Shown here piece after piece: positions 45,807-55,445 of a DNA stretch of 64,000 nt (position 1 is its first letter; every line of letters begins with the position of its first letter). Origin of the DNA: Escherichia hormaechei_A (GTDB lineage Bacteria; Pseudomonadota; Gammaproteobacteria; Enterobacterales; Enterobacteriaceae). The notes below the pieces were generated by a model, which ran no database searches, was not told where the DNA came from, and saw only the letters and a program-made list of their open reading frames with translations. The position numbers and the translations under genes are program-made. The stretch covers positions 2,170,001-2,234,000 of the forward strand of contig CP170191.1 of assembly GCA_042434945.1 (NCBI GenBank), given 5' to 3'.

Positions 45807-46151
45807 ATGACTATCGTTCGTATCGATGCTGAAGCCCGCTGGTCTGATGTGGTAATCCACAACAACACGCTCTACTACACTGGTGTACCGGAAAACCTCG
45901 ACGCCGATGCCTTTGAGCAAACCGCCAACACGCTGGCGCAGATTGATGCCGTGCTGGAAAAACAGGGCAGCAATAAATCGAGCATTCTGGATGCCACCAT
46001 TTTCCTGGCCGATAAAAACGACTTCGCGGCGATGAATAAAGCGTGGGATGCCTGGGTTGTCGCGGGTCATGCGCCGGTGCGCTGCACGGTACAGGCCACG
46101 CTGATGAAACCGGAATATAAGGTTGAGATCAAGATTATCGCGGCAGTGTAA
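45807..46151 (+). CDS. yoaB: RidA-family protein YoaB
   Basis: This 114-residue protein of the YjgF/YER057c/UK114 (RidA) family forms trimers; many members hydrolyse reactive enamines and imines. It starts MTIVRIDAEARWSDVV (ATG at 45,807, with another ATG one codon before). Up to about residue 96 it is identical to K-12 YoaB by recall. The last 19 residues (ATLMKPEYKVEIKIIAAV) differ from K-12 at several positions, marking a switch to native sequence near base 46,090. Confidence 0.9.
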   Translation: MTIVRIDAEARWSDVVIHNNTLYYTGVPENLDADAFEQTANTLAQIDAVLEKQGSNKSSILDATIFLADKNDFAAMNKAWDAWVVAGHAPVRCTVQATLMKPEYKVEIKIIAAV

Positions 46152-46156
46152 GCCGG

Positions 46157-46339
46157 TTATTCTTCATCTTCATCCTCAAAGCGCGCCACGATCCGCTCGC
46201 CGGTATGGGTGGCGCGAAGTTCTTCCGCGACCTGGGAAATTGCCTGTCCGCTGCTCATCCCCTGGGACATCAGCTCCTGAATACGTTCAACGGCTTTCTG
46301 CTGTTGGTCATGGCTGAGAGAAGGTAAACCTGCAAACAT
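46157..46339 (-). CDS. yoaH: UPF0181 protein YoaH
   Basis: This encodes 60 residues: MFAGLPSLSHDQQQKAVERIQELMSQGMSSGQAI and an acidic tail EDEDEE. It is a conserved small enterobacterial protein of unknown function. It differs from K-12 at several sites (native type) and converges on yoaB while diverging from pabB, with ~60 bases between the two starts. Confidence 0.9.
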   Translation of the reverse strand: MFAGLPSLSHDQQQKAVERIQELMSQGMSSGQAISQVAEELRATHTGERIVARFEDEDEE

Positions 46340-46400
46340 CGTTAACTCCTGCTAAATTATTCGCGCTAATTATTTCACGCTGCCCGGTAGTATGCCATAC

Positions 46401-47729
46401 ATGAACATGCGCTTCCCCACTGTTATGACCTTGCCCTGGCGTGCAGACGCCGCCGAGTTCTGGTTTGCCCGTCTGAGCCACCTGCCTTTTGCGATGCTCC
46501 TGCACTCCGGGCATGCGGATCATCCCTACAGCCGCTTTGACATTCTGGTGGCCGACCCGGTTAAAACGCTGACAACCGATGCGCTGTCGCCAACTGACGA
46601 TCCGCTGATGCGGCTCCAGAACGAGATCCATGCTCTGGGCTTTTCTGCCACACCGGATCCGGATCTGCCTTTCCAGGGGGGCGCGCTGGGCCTGTTTGGT
46701 TACGATCTGGGTCGCCGTTTCGAAAAGCTGCCCGAGCATGCGCAGGCGGATATTTCCCTGCCGGATATGGCGGTGGGGCTGTATGACTGGGCGCTGATCG
46801 TGGATCACCGTAAGCAGACGGTTTCTCTGCTAAGCCACCGGGACGTGCAGGCGCGTCTGGCCTGGCTTGAGGCGCAACGGCCCGCCGCCCCGGAACGCTT
46901 TATGCTAACCGCCGGCTGGCGCTCGAACATGAGCGCTGAGGAATACGCGGAAAAATTCTCCCGCGTGCAGGCGTATCTTCACAGCGGCGACTGTTATCAG
47001 GTCAACCTCGCCCAGCGTTTCCAGGCGTCATACGAGGGAGACGAATGGCAGGCGTTTACCCGCCTCAATGCCAGCAATAAGGCCCCGTTCAGCGCATTTT
47101 TACGCCTTGAACACGGCGCCATCCTCAGCCTTTCGCCTGAGCGTTTTATTCACCTGGCTGACGGTATGATTCAGACCCGCCCGATAAAGGGCACCCTGCC
47201 GCGCCTTGCGGATGCCGACGCCGACCGTCAGCAGGCGGAGACGCTGGCGGCCTCGCCGAAAGATCGCGCTGAAAACCTGATGATTGTCGATCTGATGCGC
47301 AATGATATTGGCCGCGTCGCCGAGCCGGGCAGCGTGCGCGTGCCGGAGCTGTTCGTCGTGGAGCCATTCCCTGCCGTGCATCATCTGGTCAGCACTATAA
47401 CGGCGCGACTACCAGAACAGTTACACGCCAGCGATCTGCTGCGCGCAGCTTTTCCTGGTGGCTCAATAACCGGGGCTCCGAAAGTACGGGCTATGGAAAT
47501 TATCGACGAACTGGAACCGCAGCGACGTAATGCCTGGTGCGGCAGCATTGGCTATTTGAGCTTTTGCGGCAACATGGATACCAGCATTACTATCCGCACG
47601 CTGACTGCCATTAACGGACAAATATACTGCTCTGCGGGCGGTGGAATTGTCGCCGATAGCCAGGAAGAAGCGGAATATCAGGAAACTTTTGATAAAGTTA
47701 ATAAGATATTACGCCAACTGGAGAAGTAA
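46401..47729 (+). CDS. pabB: aminodeoxychorismate synthase component I PabB
   Basis: This 442-residue enzyme makes 4-amino-4-deoxychorismate from chorismate for folate synthesis, with PabA supplying ammonia. The ATG at 46,401 (MNMRFPTVMTL) is preferred over 46,392, but no strong ribosome site decides it. Visible motifs are LPFQGGALGLFGYDLGRRFE, the catalytic lysine in QTRPIKGTLPR, AENLMIVDLMRNDIGRV, and FPGGSITGAPKVRAMEIIDELE. The N-terminal ~330 residues are GC-rich and diverged from E. coli; from ~47,390 the DNA becomes AT-richer and close to K-12. The frame is intact through the switch. nudL starts 3 bases later. Confidence 0.94.
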   Translation: MNMRFPTVMTLPWRADAAEFWFARLSHLPFAMLLHSGHADHPYSRFDILVADPVKTLTTDALSPTDDPLMRLQNEIHALGFSATPDPDLPFQGGALGLFGYDLGRRFEKLPEHAQADISLPDMAVGLYDWALIVDHRKQTVSLLSHRDVQARLAWLEAQRPAAPERFMLTAGWRSNMSAEEYAEKFSRVQAYLHSGDCYQVNLAQRFQASYEGDEWQAFTRLNASNKAPFSAFLRLEHGAILSLSPERFIHLADGMIQTRPIKGTLPRLADADADRQQAETLAASPKDRAENLMIVDLMRNDIGRVAEPGSVRVPELFVVEPFPAVHHLVSTITARLPEQLHASDLLRAAFPGGSITGAPKVRAMEIIDELEPQRRNAWCGSIGYLSFCGNMDTSITIRTLTAINGQIYCSAGGGIVADSQEEAEYQETFDKVNKILRQLEK

Positions 47730-47732
47730 GAC

Positions 47733-48311
47733 GTGGAATACCGTAGCCTGACGCTTGATGATTTTTTATCTCGCTTTCAACTTTTGCGCCCGCAAATTAA
47801 CCGGGAAACCCTAAATCATCGTCAGGCTGCCGTGTTAATCCCCATCGTCCGTCGACCGCAACCGGGGTTGTTGCTGACTCAGCGTTCAATTCATCTGCGT
47901 AAACACGCTGGACAAGTGGCATTCCCTGGAGGTGCAGTCGATGACACGGACGCATCAGTTATCGCCGCCGCGCTGCGCGAAGCTGAAGAAGAGGTCGCTA
48001 TACCGCCTTCCGCCGTTGAAGTTATCGGCGTGCTGCCGCCCGTCGATAGCGTAACTGGCTATCAGGTAACCCCAGTGGTCGGCATTATCCCGCCCGATCT
48101 GCCGTATCGCGCCAGTGAAGATGAAGTCTCGGCGGTGTTTGAAATGCCGCTCGCCCAGGCATTACATCTGGGTCGTTATCACCCTTTAGATATCTACCGC
48201 CGTGGCGATTCACATCGGGTATGGCTGTCCTGGTACGAACAGTATTTTGTATGGGGAATGACCGCATGCATAATTCGTGAGCTGGCGCTGCAAATTGGTG
48301 TGAAACCCTGA
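47733..48311 (+). CDS. nudL: Nudix hydrolase NudL
   Basis: This 192-residue Nudix protein begins at a GTG, 3 bases after pabB. The Nudix box GGAVDDTDASVIAAALREAEEEV fits GX5EX7REUXEEXGU with the central REAEEE intact, and the UPF0035 motif LLTQRSIHLRKHAGQVAFPGG precedes it, the pattern of CoA-pyrophosphatases. It is K-12-like, with only about two residue differences visible by recall. Confidence 0.92.
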   Translation: MEYRSLTLDDFLSRFQLLRPQINRETLNHRQAAVLIPIVRRPQPGLLLTQRSIHLRKHAGQVAFPGGAVDDTDASVIAAALREAEEEVAIPPSAVEVIGVLPPVDSVTGYQVTPVVGIIPPDLPYRASEDEVSAVFEMPLAQALHLGRYHPLDIYRRGDSHRVWLSWYEQYFVWGMTACIIRELALQIGVKP

Positions 48312-48494
48312 CTATACTTATCTTTACATCTACAAAACACTACTTGAGACAATCATCGCAATATTAGTTAAATCGCGGTTTTTGATTAGTTTAATTCATG
48401 TGAATAGTTAAGCCAGTCGCCGCGTTCCCTCTTACACTATGCGCTGTTATTAGTTCGTTACTGGAAGTCCAGTCACCTTGTCAGGAGTATTATC

Positions 48495-49859
48495 GTGATT
48501 AGTCTATTCGACATGTTTAAGGTGGGGATTGGTCCCTCATCTTCCCATACCGTAGGGCCTATGAAGGCGGGTAAACAGTTCGTCGATGATCTGGTCGAAA
48601 AAGGCTTACTGGATAGCGTTACTCGCGTTGCCGTGGACGTTTATGGTTCACTGTCGCTGACGGGTAAAGGCCACCACACCGATATCGCCATTATTATGGG
48701 TCTTGCAGGTAACGAACCTGCCACCGTGGATATCGACAGTATTCCCGGTTTTATTCGCGACGTAGAAGAGCGCGAACGTCTGCTGCTGGCACAGGGACGG
48801 CATGAAGTGGATTTCCCGCGCGACAACGGGATGCGTTTTCATAACGGCAACCTGCCGCTGCATGAAAACGGTATGCAAATCCACGCCTATAACGGCGATG
48901 AAGTCGTCTACAGCAAAACTTATTATTCCATCGGCGGCGGTTTTATCGTCGATGAAGAACACTTTGGTCAGGATGCTGCCAACGAAGTGAGCGTGCCGTA
49001 TCCGTTCAAATCTGCCACCGAACTGCTCGCGTACTGTAATGAAACCGGCTATTCGCTGTCTGGTCTCGCTATGCAGAACGAACTGGCGCTGCACAGCAAG
49101 AAAGAGATCGACGAGTATTTCGCGCATGTCTGGCAAACCATGCAGGCATGTATCGATCGCGGGATGAACACCGAAGGTGTACTGCCAGGCCCGCTGCGCG
49201 TGCCACGTCGTGCGTCTGCCCTGCGCCGGATGTTAGTTTCCAGCGATAAACTGTCTAACGATCCGATGAATGTCATTGACTGGGTAAACATGTTTGCGCT
49301 GGCAGTTAACGAAGAAAACGCCGCCGGTGGTCGTGTGGTAACTGCGCCAACCAACGGTGCCTGCGGTATCGTTCCGGCAGTGCTGGCTTACTATGACCAC
49401 TTTATTGAATCGGTCAGCCCGGACATCTATACCCGTTACTTTATGGCAGCGGGCGCGATTGGTGCATTGTATAAAATGAACGCCTCTATTTCCGGTGCGG
49501 AAGTTGGTTGCCAGGGCGAAGTGGGTGTTGCCTGTTCAATGGCTGCTGCGGGTCTTGCAGAACTGCTGGGCGGTAGCCCGGAACAGGTTTGCGTGGCGGC
49601 GGAAATTGGCATGGAACACAACCTTGGTTTAACCTGCGACCCGGTTGCAGGGCAGGTTCAGGTGCCGTGCATTGAGCGTAATGCCATTGCCTCTGTGAAG
49701 GCGATTAACGCCGCACGGATGGCTCTGCGCCGCACCAGTGCACCGCGCGTCTCGCTGGATAAGGTCATCGAAACGATGTACGAAACCGGTAAGGACATGA
49801 ACGCCAAATACCGCGAAACCTCACGCGGTGGTCTGGCAATCAAAGTCCAGTGTGACTAA
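48495..49859 (+). CDS. sdaA: L-serine deaminase I SdaA
   Basis: This 454-residue [4Fe-4S] enzyme converts L-serine to pyruvate and ammonia. It starts at a GTG (MISLFDMFKVG) preceded by AGGAG. It has GPSSSHTVGPMKAG near the start, the cluster cysteines in TNGACGIVPAVLAYYD, SGAEVGCQGEVGVACSM and GLTCDPVAGQVQVPC, and ends KVQCD. It matches K-12 by recall. The 180-base upstream region is AT-rich, and a terminator follows. Confidence 0.96.
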   Translation: MISLFDMFKVGIGPSSSHTVGPMKAGKQFVDDLVEKGLLDSVTRVAVDVYGSLSLTGKGHHTDIAIIMGLAGNEPATVDIDSIPGFIRDVEERERLLLAQGRHEVDFPRDNGMRFHNGNLPLHENGMQIHAYNGDEVVYSKTYYSIGGGFIVDEEHFGQDAANEVSVPYPFKSATELLAYCNETGYSLSGLAMQNELALHSKKEIDEYFAHVWQTMQACIDRGMNTEGVLPGPLRVPRRASALRRMLVSSDKLSNDPMNVIDWVNMFALAVNEENAAGGRVVTAPTNGACGIVPAVLAYYDHFIESVSPDIYTRYFMAAGAIGALYKMNASISGAEVGCQGEVGVACSMAAAGLAELLGGSPEQVCVAAEIGMEHNLGLTCDPVAGQVQVPCIERNAIASVKAINAARMALRRTSAPRVSLDKVIETMYETGKDMNAKYRETSRGGLAIKVQCD

Positions 49860-49869
49860 TACTTCTTAC

Positions 49870-49898
49870 TCGCCCATCTGCAACGGATGGGCGAATTT
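49870..49898 (+). terminator. terminator after sdaA
   Basis: TCGCCCATCTGCAACGGATG followed by GGCGAATTT forms a TCGCCCATC/GATGGGCGA stem with a weak T-rich tail, directly after the sdaA stop codon. Confidence 0.8.
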
Positions 49899-49989
49899 AT
49901 ACCCGCTTTCTCGTCTGCTGTAATATTCCCCACTACACTTCCACTGTTGCGTCAGGCGTTTCCGGCCGGTGCTTAACAGGCGACCGTTC

Positions 49990-51587
49990 ATGCAAACTGC
50001 ACAAACGATCATTAAAGACTATCGCCGAAAACGCGTTATCGTCTGTGTCACGGTTGCGCTCGTTACGCTCGTCCTGACGCTGGGTATTCGCTTTATTTCA
50101 CAGCGCAACATAAATCAGGATCGGATCCACGACTTTACCCACCACACCGTGCGTGCGCTTGATAAGGTGCTTCTTTCGTTAGAGGCCCAGCGGGAAACGC
50201 TACTTTCACTGGTTGGCATACCCTGTTCCGAAGCAAATCTGATCCTGCGAAAACAGGCGGCGCTCCTCCAGACCGTACGCTCCATCGCCCTCATTCAAGA
50301 CGGAATACTGTATTGCTCAAGCGTCTTTGGCAGCCGTAATGTGCCCGTCAGTGAGTTTGTGCCGGAGCTGCCGGTCAGTGAATCCAGGCTGTTGCTGCTG
50401 ACCGATCGGTGGCTGGTAAAAGGCAGCCCGGTACTGATTCAGTGGTCTCCCCTCGCGAGCGACGGCAACGACGGGGTGATGGAGGTGGTGAATATCGATC
50501 TCATCACTAAAATGATTCTCGAGCCGCAGCGGCCGCAGATCACCGACGTTGTCCTGAGAGTAGGAGATAACTTCCTCCGCGACGGGCAACAGGTGACGAC
50601 TACGCCGACCTTCAATGAAAACGCCTCCCTGCTGGAACAATCGTCACAGCATTACCCTTTCAGCGTCACGGTGAGCGGCCCCGGGCCTGGCGAAATGGCG
50701 TTAAAAAATCTGCCCACCCAGCTGCCGCTGGCGTTAATGCTCAGCTTACTGATGGGCTATATCGCCTGGCTCGCCACCGCGCGGCGCATCAGTTTCACCT
50801 GGGAAATCAATATGGGAATTGCGGCCAGGGAGTTTGAGCTCTTCTGCCAGCCGCTGGTGAATGCCCGCACCCGGGAATGCGTCGGCGTCGAGATCCTCCT
50901 GCGCTGGAACAACCCGCGTCAGGGATGGATTTCGCCCGATGTCTTTATCCCTCTGGCCGAAGAACATAACCTGATTGTTCCGCTTACCCGCTACGTCATC
51001 AGCGAAACGGTGCGGCAGATAGGCTATTTCCCGGCCTCGCGCGATTTCCATATCGGCATTAACGTGGCCGCCAGCCATTTTCGCCGCGCTGCGCTGATCC
51101 AGGATCTCAACCGCATCTGGTTTAACGCCAGCCCTGTTCAACAGTTGATCGTGGAGTTAACCGAACGCGATGCGTTGCTGGATGTGGATTACCGCATCGT
51201 GCGGGAGCTGCACCGCAAAGGGGTGAAACTTGCGATTGATGATTTTGGTACCGGCAACAGCTCACTTTCATGGCTAGAAAAACTGCATCCGGATGTGCTG
51301 AAAATTGATAAATCCTTCACCACCGCGATCGGCACCGACGCCGTGAACTCAACGGTAACGGATATTATTATTGCGCTGGGTCAGCGGCTGAATATTGAAC
51401 TGGTGGCGGAGGGGTGGAAACGCAAGAACAGGCGAAGTATTTGCGCCGTCATGGCGTGCATATTTTGCAAGGGTATTTGTACGCACAGCCGATGCCGCTA
51501 CGTGATTTTCCCAAATGGCTGGCGGGCAGCCAACCGCCGCCCGCCCGGCATAATGGACATATCACGCCCATTATGCCGTTACGTTAA
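49990..51587 (+). pseudogene. pdeD: c-di-GMP phosphodiesterase PdeD (YoaD), one-base deletion near the C-terminus
   Basis: This is a CSS-motif/EAL membrane protein: helix at ~14-33, a periplasmic sensor with GIPCSEAN (the CSS motif), a second helix at ~235-255, then the EAL domain. The signature is VEILLRW (EIL in place of EAL), with ELTERD, AIDDFGTGNSS and KIDKSF. At ~51,412 GCGGAGGGGTGGAAACG has four G where five are needed, so VAEGVETQEQAKYLRRHG becomes VAEGWKRKNRR. The catalytic GVE segment is lost and the frame runs to 51,651, inside yoaE. The first ~440 residues are diverged from E. coli, while the end (after ~51,340) is K-12-like. Confidence 0.88.
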
Positions 51588-51590
51588 CGC

Positions 51591-53147
51591 TTACTCATCT
51601 TCATCGTGCGCCGGTTGCTCTTTAACAATGCGAACCAGATCAACACGATAATCATTGGCTTCAATGATGGTGATATGCAGTGGCCCTACATCAATCACAT
51701 CGCCCACACGGGGAATGTGACCATTTGCCGAGATCACCAGGCCCGCGACCGTCGCGATATCATCGTCATCGGCAAGGTGCTCAACATCAAGCGCCTGCTG
51801 CAAGGCATGCAAATCTGTACCGCCTTTTACCAGCCAGCCGTCACCATCAGTAATGATTTCCGGCGTTTCGTCAGCGTCCGGGAATTCACCCGCAATGGCT
51901 TCCAGCACATCCAGCGGCGTGACCAAGCCTTGTACCACACCAAACTCGTTGGTCACGATAACAAAGCTCCCGCGAGCGCGACGCAGCACGCCCAGCAGGT
52001 TGATCGGATCGAGGGTTTCCGGGACGATAATCGCCGGAGACGCCGAAGCAATCGCCGCCACATCAACGCCCTCTTCCAGCGCCACCAGCAGTTCTTTAGC
52101 ACGTACGATTCCGATGATTTCATCCAGTTCACCGCGACATACCGGGAACAGGCTGTGCGGTGAGGAGAGCAGCTGCTCGCGGATTTCATCGACCCCGAGA
52201 TTAGCGTCAACCCAGCTTATTTCACCGCGCGGCGTCATGATCCCGCGCAGAGAACGCGACGCCAGCGTCAGTACGCCGTTAATCATGTAACGTTCTTCTT
52301 CGGCAAATGCACCTTCCGGGATCGGCATCGGCATCGGGTTATCGGCATCGTGCTGAACATTGGCCTGACGTTTCCCGCCCATCAAACGCAGGATGGCATC
52401 GGCAGTACGCGCTCGCAGCGGCAAAGTCGACTGGTGACGAATAAAGTTGCGACGCGCAATCTGGTTAAACACTTCGATGATGATCGAGAAGCCAATCGCG
52501 GCATACAGGTAACCTTTCGGAATGTGGAAACCGAAACCTTCTGCCACCAGACTCAGACCAATCATTAACAGGAAGCTCAGACAGAGCACCACCACCGTGG
52601 GGTGCTGGTTAACGAATCGCGTCAGCGGTTTGGATGCCAGCAACATAACCGCCATCGCAATCACTACCGCCGCCATCATCACCGGCAGATGGTTAACCAT
52701 CCCTACTGCAGTAATTACCGCATCCAACGAGAAGACGGCGTCAAGGATGACAATCTGTGTGACGACCACCCAGAAACTGGCGTAGCCTTTACCGTGGCCG
52801 GAATCATGATCGCGGTTTTCCAGCCGTTCATGCAGTTCGGTTGTTGCTTTGAACAGCAAGAATATCCCCCCGAACAACATAATCAGGTCGCGTCCGGAGA
52901 AGGAGAAATCCATGACGGTAAATAGCGGTTTGGTCAGCGTGACCATCCATGAAATCAGCGACAGCAGCCCCAGACGCATAATCAGCGCCAGTGATAACCC
53001 CAGCAAACGCGCTTTATCGCGTTGTTTTGGCGGCAGTTTGTCAGCAAGAATGGCGATGAAGACCAGGTTATCGATACCCAGCACAATTTCGAGAACAACA
53101 AGCGTGAGTAGCCCCGCCCAAATTGAGGGGTCCATTAAGAATTCCAT
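51591..53147 (-). CDS. yoaE: TerC/CorC-type inner-membrane protein YoaE
   Basis: This encodes 518 residues. The first ~240 form a TerC domain of about seven helices ([36 protein letters not shown]), followed by two CBS domains (~290-420, [17 protein letters not shown] and [19 protein letters not shown]) and a CorC/HlyC C-terminal domain. TerC-type proteins are linked to metal-ion export, especially manganese loading of secreted proteins, but YoaE has no settled role. It matches K-12 by recall. It converges on pdeD with 3 bases to spare. Confidence 0.9.
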
Positions 53148-53607
53148 GACAAGCTCCTGCTTAAGGAATAGCTATTCGACGCCAGAAATAATGCAGGCGT
53201 AACGACAAAATGCAAACGAAAGGTGCGGCATAGAGTGCCAAAGGCAGGCGTTAAAAGGCCTGATGCTGAAATGACGTCGGTGACGATCCATACTGCGGGC
53301 TACTGCCCTATACTCCATGGTTGTTAAACGGGAGTTAAACATATCAGAGACGCCTCTGATTTGGCAAAGATTTACCTTCCTTTGCAAACGAATGTGACAA
53401 GGATATTTTACCTTTCGAAATTTCTGCTAATCGAAAGTTAAATTACGGATCTTCATCACATAAAATAATTTTTTCGATATCTAAAATAAATCGCGAAACG
53501 CAGGGGTTTTTGGTTGTAGCCCTTATCTGAATCGATTCGATTGTGGACGACGATTCAAAAATACATCTGGCACGTTGAGGTGTTAACGATAATAAAGGAG
53601 GTAGCAA
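53148..53607. promoter_or_regulatory. yoaE / manX divergent promoter region with CRP and Mlc-like sites
   Basis: There is no gene in these 460 bases. AATGTGACAAGGATATTTTA at 53,391-53,410 holds a CRP half site (TGTGA), and TTCATCACATAAAAT near 53,452 holds another in reverse. CTAAAATAAATCGCGAAACG at 53,481-53,500 resembles the Mlc operator known ahead of E. coli manX. These fit CRP activation and Mlc/NagC repression of the mannose operon. GGAGG precedes the manX GTG. Confidence 0.65.
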
Positions 53608-54579
53608 GTGACCATTGCTATTGTTATAGGCACACATGGTTGGGCTGCAGAGCAGTTGCTTAAAACGGCAGAAATGCTGTTAGGCGAGCAGGAAAACGTC
53701 GGCTGGATCGATTTCGTTCCAGGTGAAAATGCCGAAACGCTGATTGAAAAGTACAACGCTCAGTTGGCAAAACTCGACACCACTAAAGGCGTGCTGTTTC
53801 TCGTTGATACATGGGGAGGCAGCCCGTTCAATGCTGCCAGCCGCATTGTCGTCGACAAAGAGCATTATGAAGTCATTGCAGGCGTTAACATTCCAATGCT
53901 CGTGGAAACGTTAATGGCTCGTGATGATGACCCAAGCTTTGATGAACTGGTTGCGCTGGCAGTAGAAACAGGCCGTGAAGGCGTGAAAGCACTGAAAGCC
54001 AAACCGGTTGAAAAAGCCGCGCCAGCACCCGCTGCCGCAGCACCAAAAGCGGCTCCAACTCCGGCAAAACCAATGGGGCCAAACGACTACATGGTTATTG
54101 GCCTTGCGCGTATCGACGACCGTCTGATTCACGGTCAGGTCGCCACCCGCTGGACCAAAGAAACCAATGTCTCCCGTATTATTGTTGTTAGTGATGAAGT
54201 GGCTGCGGATACCGTTCGTAAGACACTGCTCACCCAGGTTGCACCTCCGGGCGTAACAGCACACGTAGTTGATGTTGCCAAAATGATTCGCGTCTACAAC
54301 AACCCGAAATATGCTGGCGAACGCGTAATGCTGTTATTTACCAACCCAACAGATGTAGAGCGTCTCGTTGAAGGCGGCGTGAAAATCACCTCTGTTAACG
54401 TCGGTGGTATGGCATTCCGTCAGGGTAAAACCCAGGTGAATAACGCGGTTTCGGTTGATGAAAAAGATATCGAGGCGTTCAAGAAACTGAATGCGCGCGG
54501 TATTGAGCTGGAAGTCCGTAAGGTTTCCACCGATCCGAAACTGAAAATGATGGATCTGATCAGCAAAATCGATAAGTAA
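53608..54579 (+). CDS. manX: mannose PTS IIAB component ManX
   Basis: This 323-residue cytoplasmic phosphocarrier starts at a GTG. Domain IIA (~1-135) has the phosphohistidine H10 in VIGTHGWAAEQ; an Ala/Pro linker (~137-158, KAAPAPAAAAPKAAPTPAKP) joins it to domain IIB, whose phosphohistidine lies in RIDDRLIHGQVATRW. It passes phosphate from HPr to mannose, glucose or glucosamine entering through ManYZ. Sequence and length match E. coli. In E. coli the small RNA SgrS represses its translation. Confidence 0.97.
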   Translation: MTIAIVIGTHGWAAEQLLKTAEMLLGEQENVGWIDFVPGENAETLIEKYNAQLAKLDTTKGVLFLVDTWGGSPFNAASRIVVDKEHYEVIAGVNIPMLVETLMARDDDPSFDELVALAVETGREGVKALKAKPVEKAAPAPAAAAPKAAPTPAKPMGPNDYMVIGLARIDDRLIHGQVATRWTKETNVSRIIVVSDEVAADTVRKTLLTQVAPPGVTAHVVDVAKMIRVYNNPKYAGERVMLLFTNPTDVERLVEGGVKITSVNVGGMAFRQGKTQVNNAVSVDEKDIEAFKKLNARGIELEVRKVSTDPKLKMMDLISKIDK

Positions 54580-54641
54580 CGTATTGTGTTGATTATCACT
54601 CAGTTTTCACACTTAAGTCTTACGTAAACAGGAGAAGTACA

Positions 54642-55442
54642 ATGGAGATTACCACTCTTCAAATTGTGCTGGTATTTATCGTAGCCTGTATCGCAGGTAT
54701 GGGATCAATCCTCGATGAATTTCAGTTTCACCGTCCGCTAATCGCGTGTACCCTGGTGGGTATCGTTCTTGGGGATATGAAAACCGGTATTATTATCGGT
54801 GGTACGCTGGAAATGATCGCGCTGGGCTGGATGAACATCGGTGCTGCAGTTGCGCCTGACGCCGCTCTGGCTTCTATCATTTCTACCATTCTGGTTATCG
54901 CAGGTCATCAGAGCATTGGTGCAGGTATCGCACTGGCAATCCCTCTGGCCGCTGCGGGCCAGGTACTGACCATCATCGTTCGTACTATTACCGTTGCTTT
55001 CCAGCACGCTGCGGATAAGGCTGCTGATAACGGCAACCTGACAGCGATTTCCTGGATCCACGTTTCTTCTCTGTTCCTGCAAGCAATGCGTGTGGCTATT
55101 CCGGCCGTCATCGTTGCGCTGTCTGTTGGTACCAGCGAAGTACAGAACATGCTGAATGCGATTCCGGAAGTGGTGACCAATGGTCTGAATATCGCCGGTG
55201 GCATGATCGTGGTGGTTGGTTATGCGATGGTTATCAACATGATGCGTGCTGGCTACCTGATGCCGTTCTTCTACCTCGGCTTCGTAACCGCAGCATTCAC
55301 CAACTTTAACCTGGTTGCTCTGGGTGTGATTGGTACTGTTATGGCAGTGCTCTACATCCAACTTAGCCCGAAATACAACCGCGTAGCCGGTGCGCCTGCT
55401 CAGGCAGCTGGTAACAACGATCTCGATAACGAACTGGACTAA
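54642..55442 (+). CDS. manY: mannose PTS permease IIC component ManY
   Basis: This 266-residue multi-helix inner-membrane protein starts MEITTLQIVLVFIVACIAGMGSILDEF. With ManZ it forms the sugar channel of the mannose-family PTS; the same complex is used by phage lambda DNA and several bacteriocins. The conserved GTLEMIALGWMNIGAAVAPD segment is present. It lies 62 bases after manX and 3 bases before manZ. It matches E. coli by recall. Confidence 0.97.
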   Translation: MEITTLQIVLVFIVACIAGMGSILDEFQFHRPLIACTLVGIVLGDMKTGIIIGGTLEMIALGWMNIGAAVAPDAALASIISTILVIAGHQSIGAGIALAIPLAAAGQVLTIIVRTITVAFQHAADKAADNGNLTAISWIHVSSLFLQAMRVAIPAVIVALSVGTSEVQNMLNAIPEVVTNGLNIAGGMIVVVGYAMVINMMRAGYLMPFFYLGFVTAAFTNFNLVALGVIGTVMAVLYIQLSPKYNRVAGAPAQAAGNNDLDNELD

Positions 55443-55445
55443 CAG

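Noticed and set aside
49990..51587. EIL variant of the EAL motif as proof of an inactive phosphodiesterase
   Set aside because: EIL and EVL variants occur in active EAL enzymes, and E. coli PdeD also reads EIL; only the frameshift argues for loss of function.
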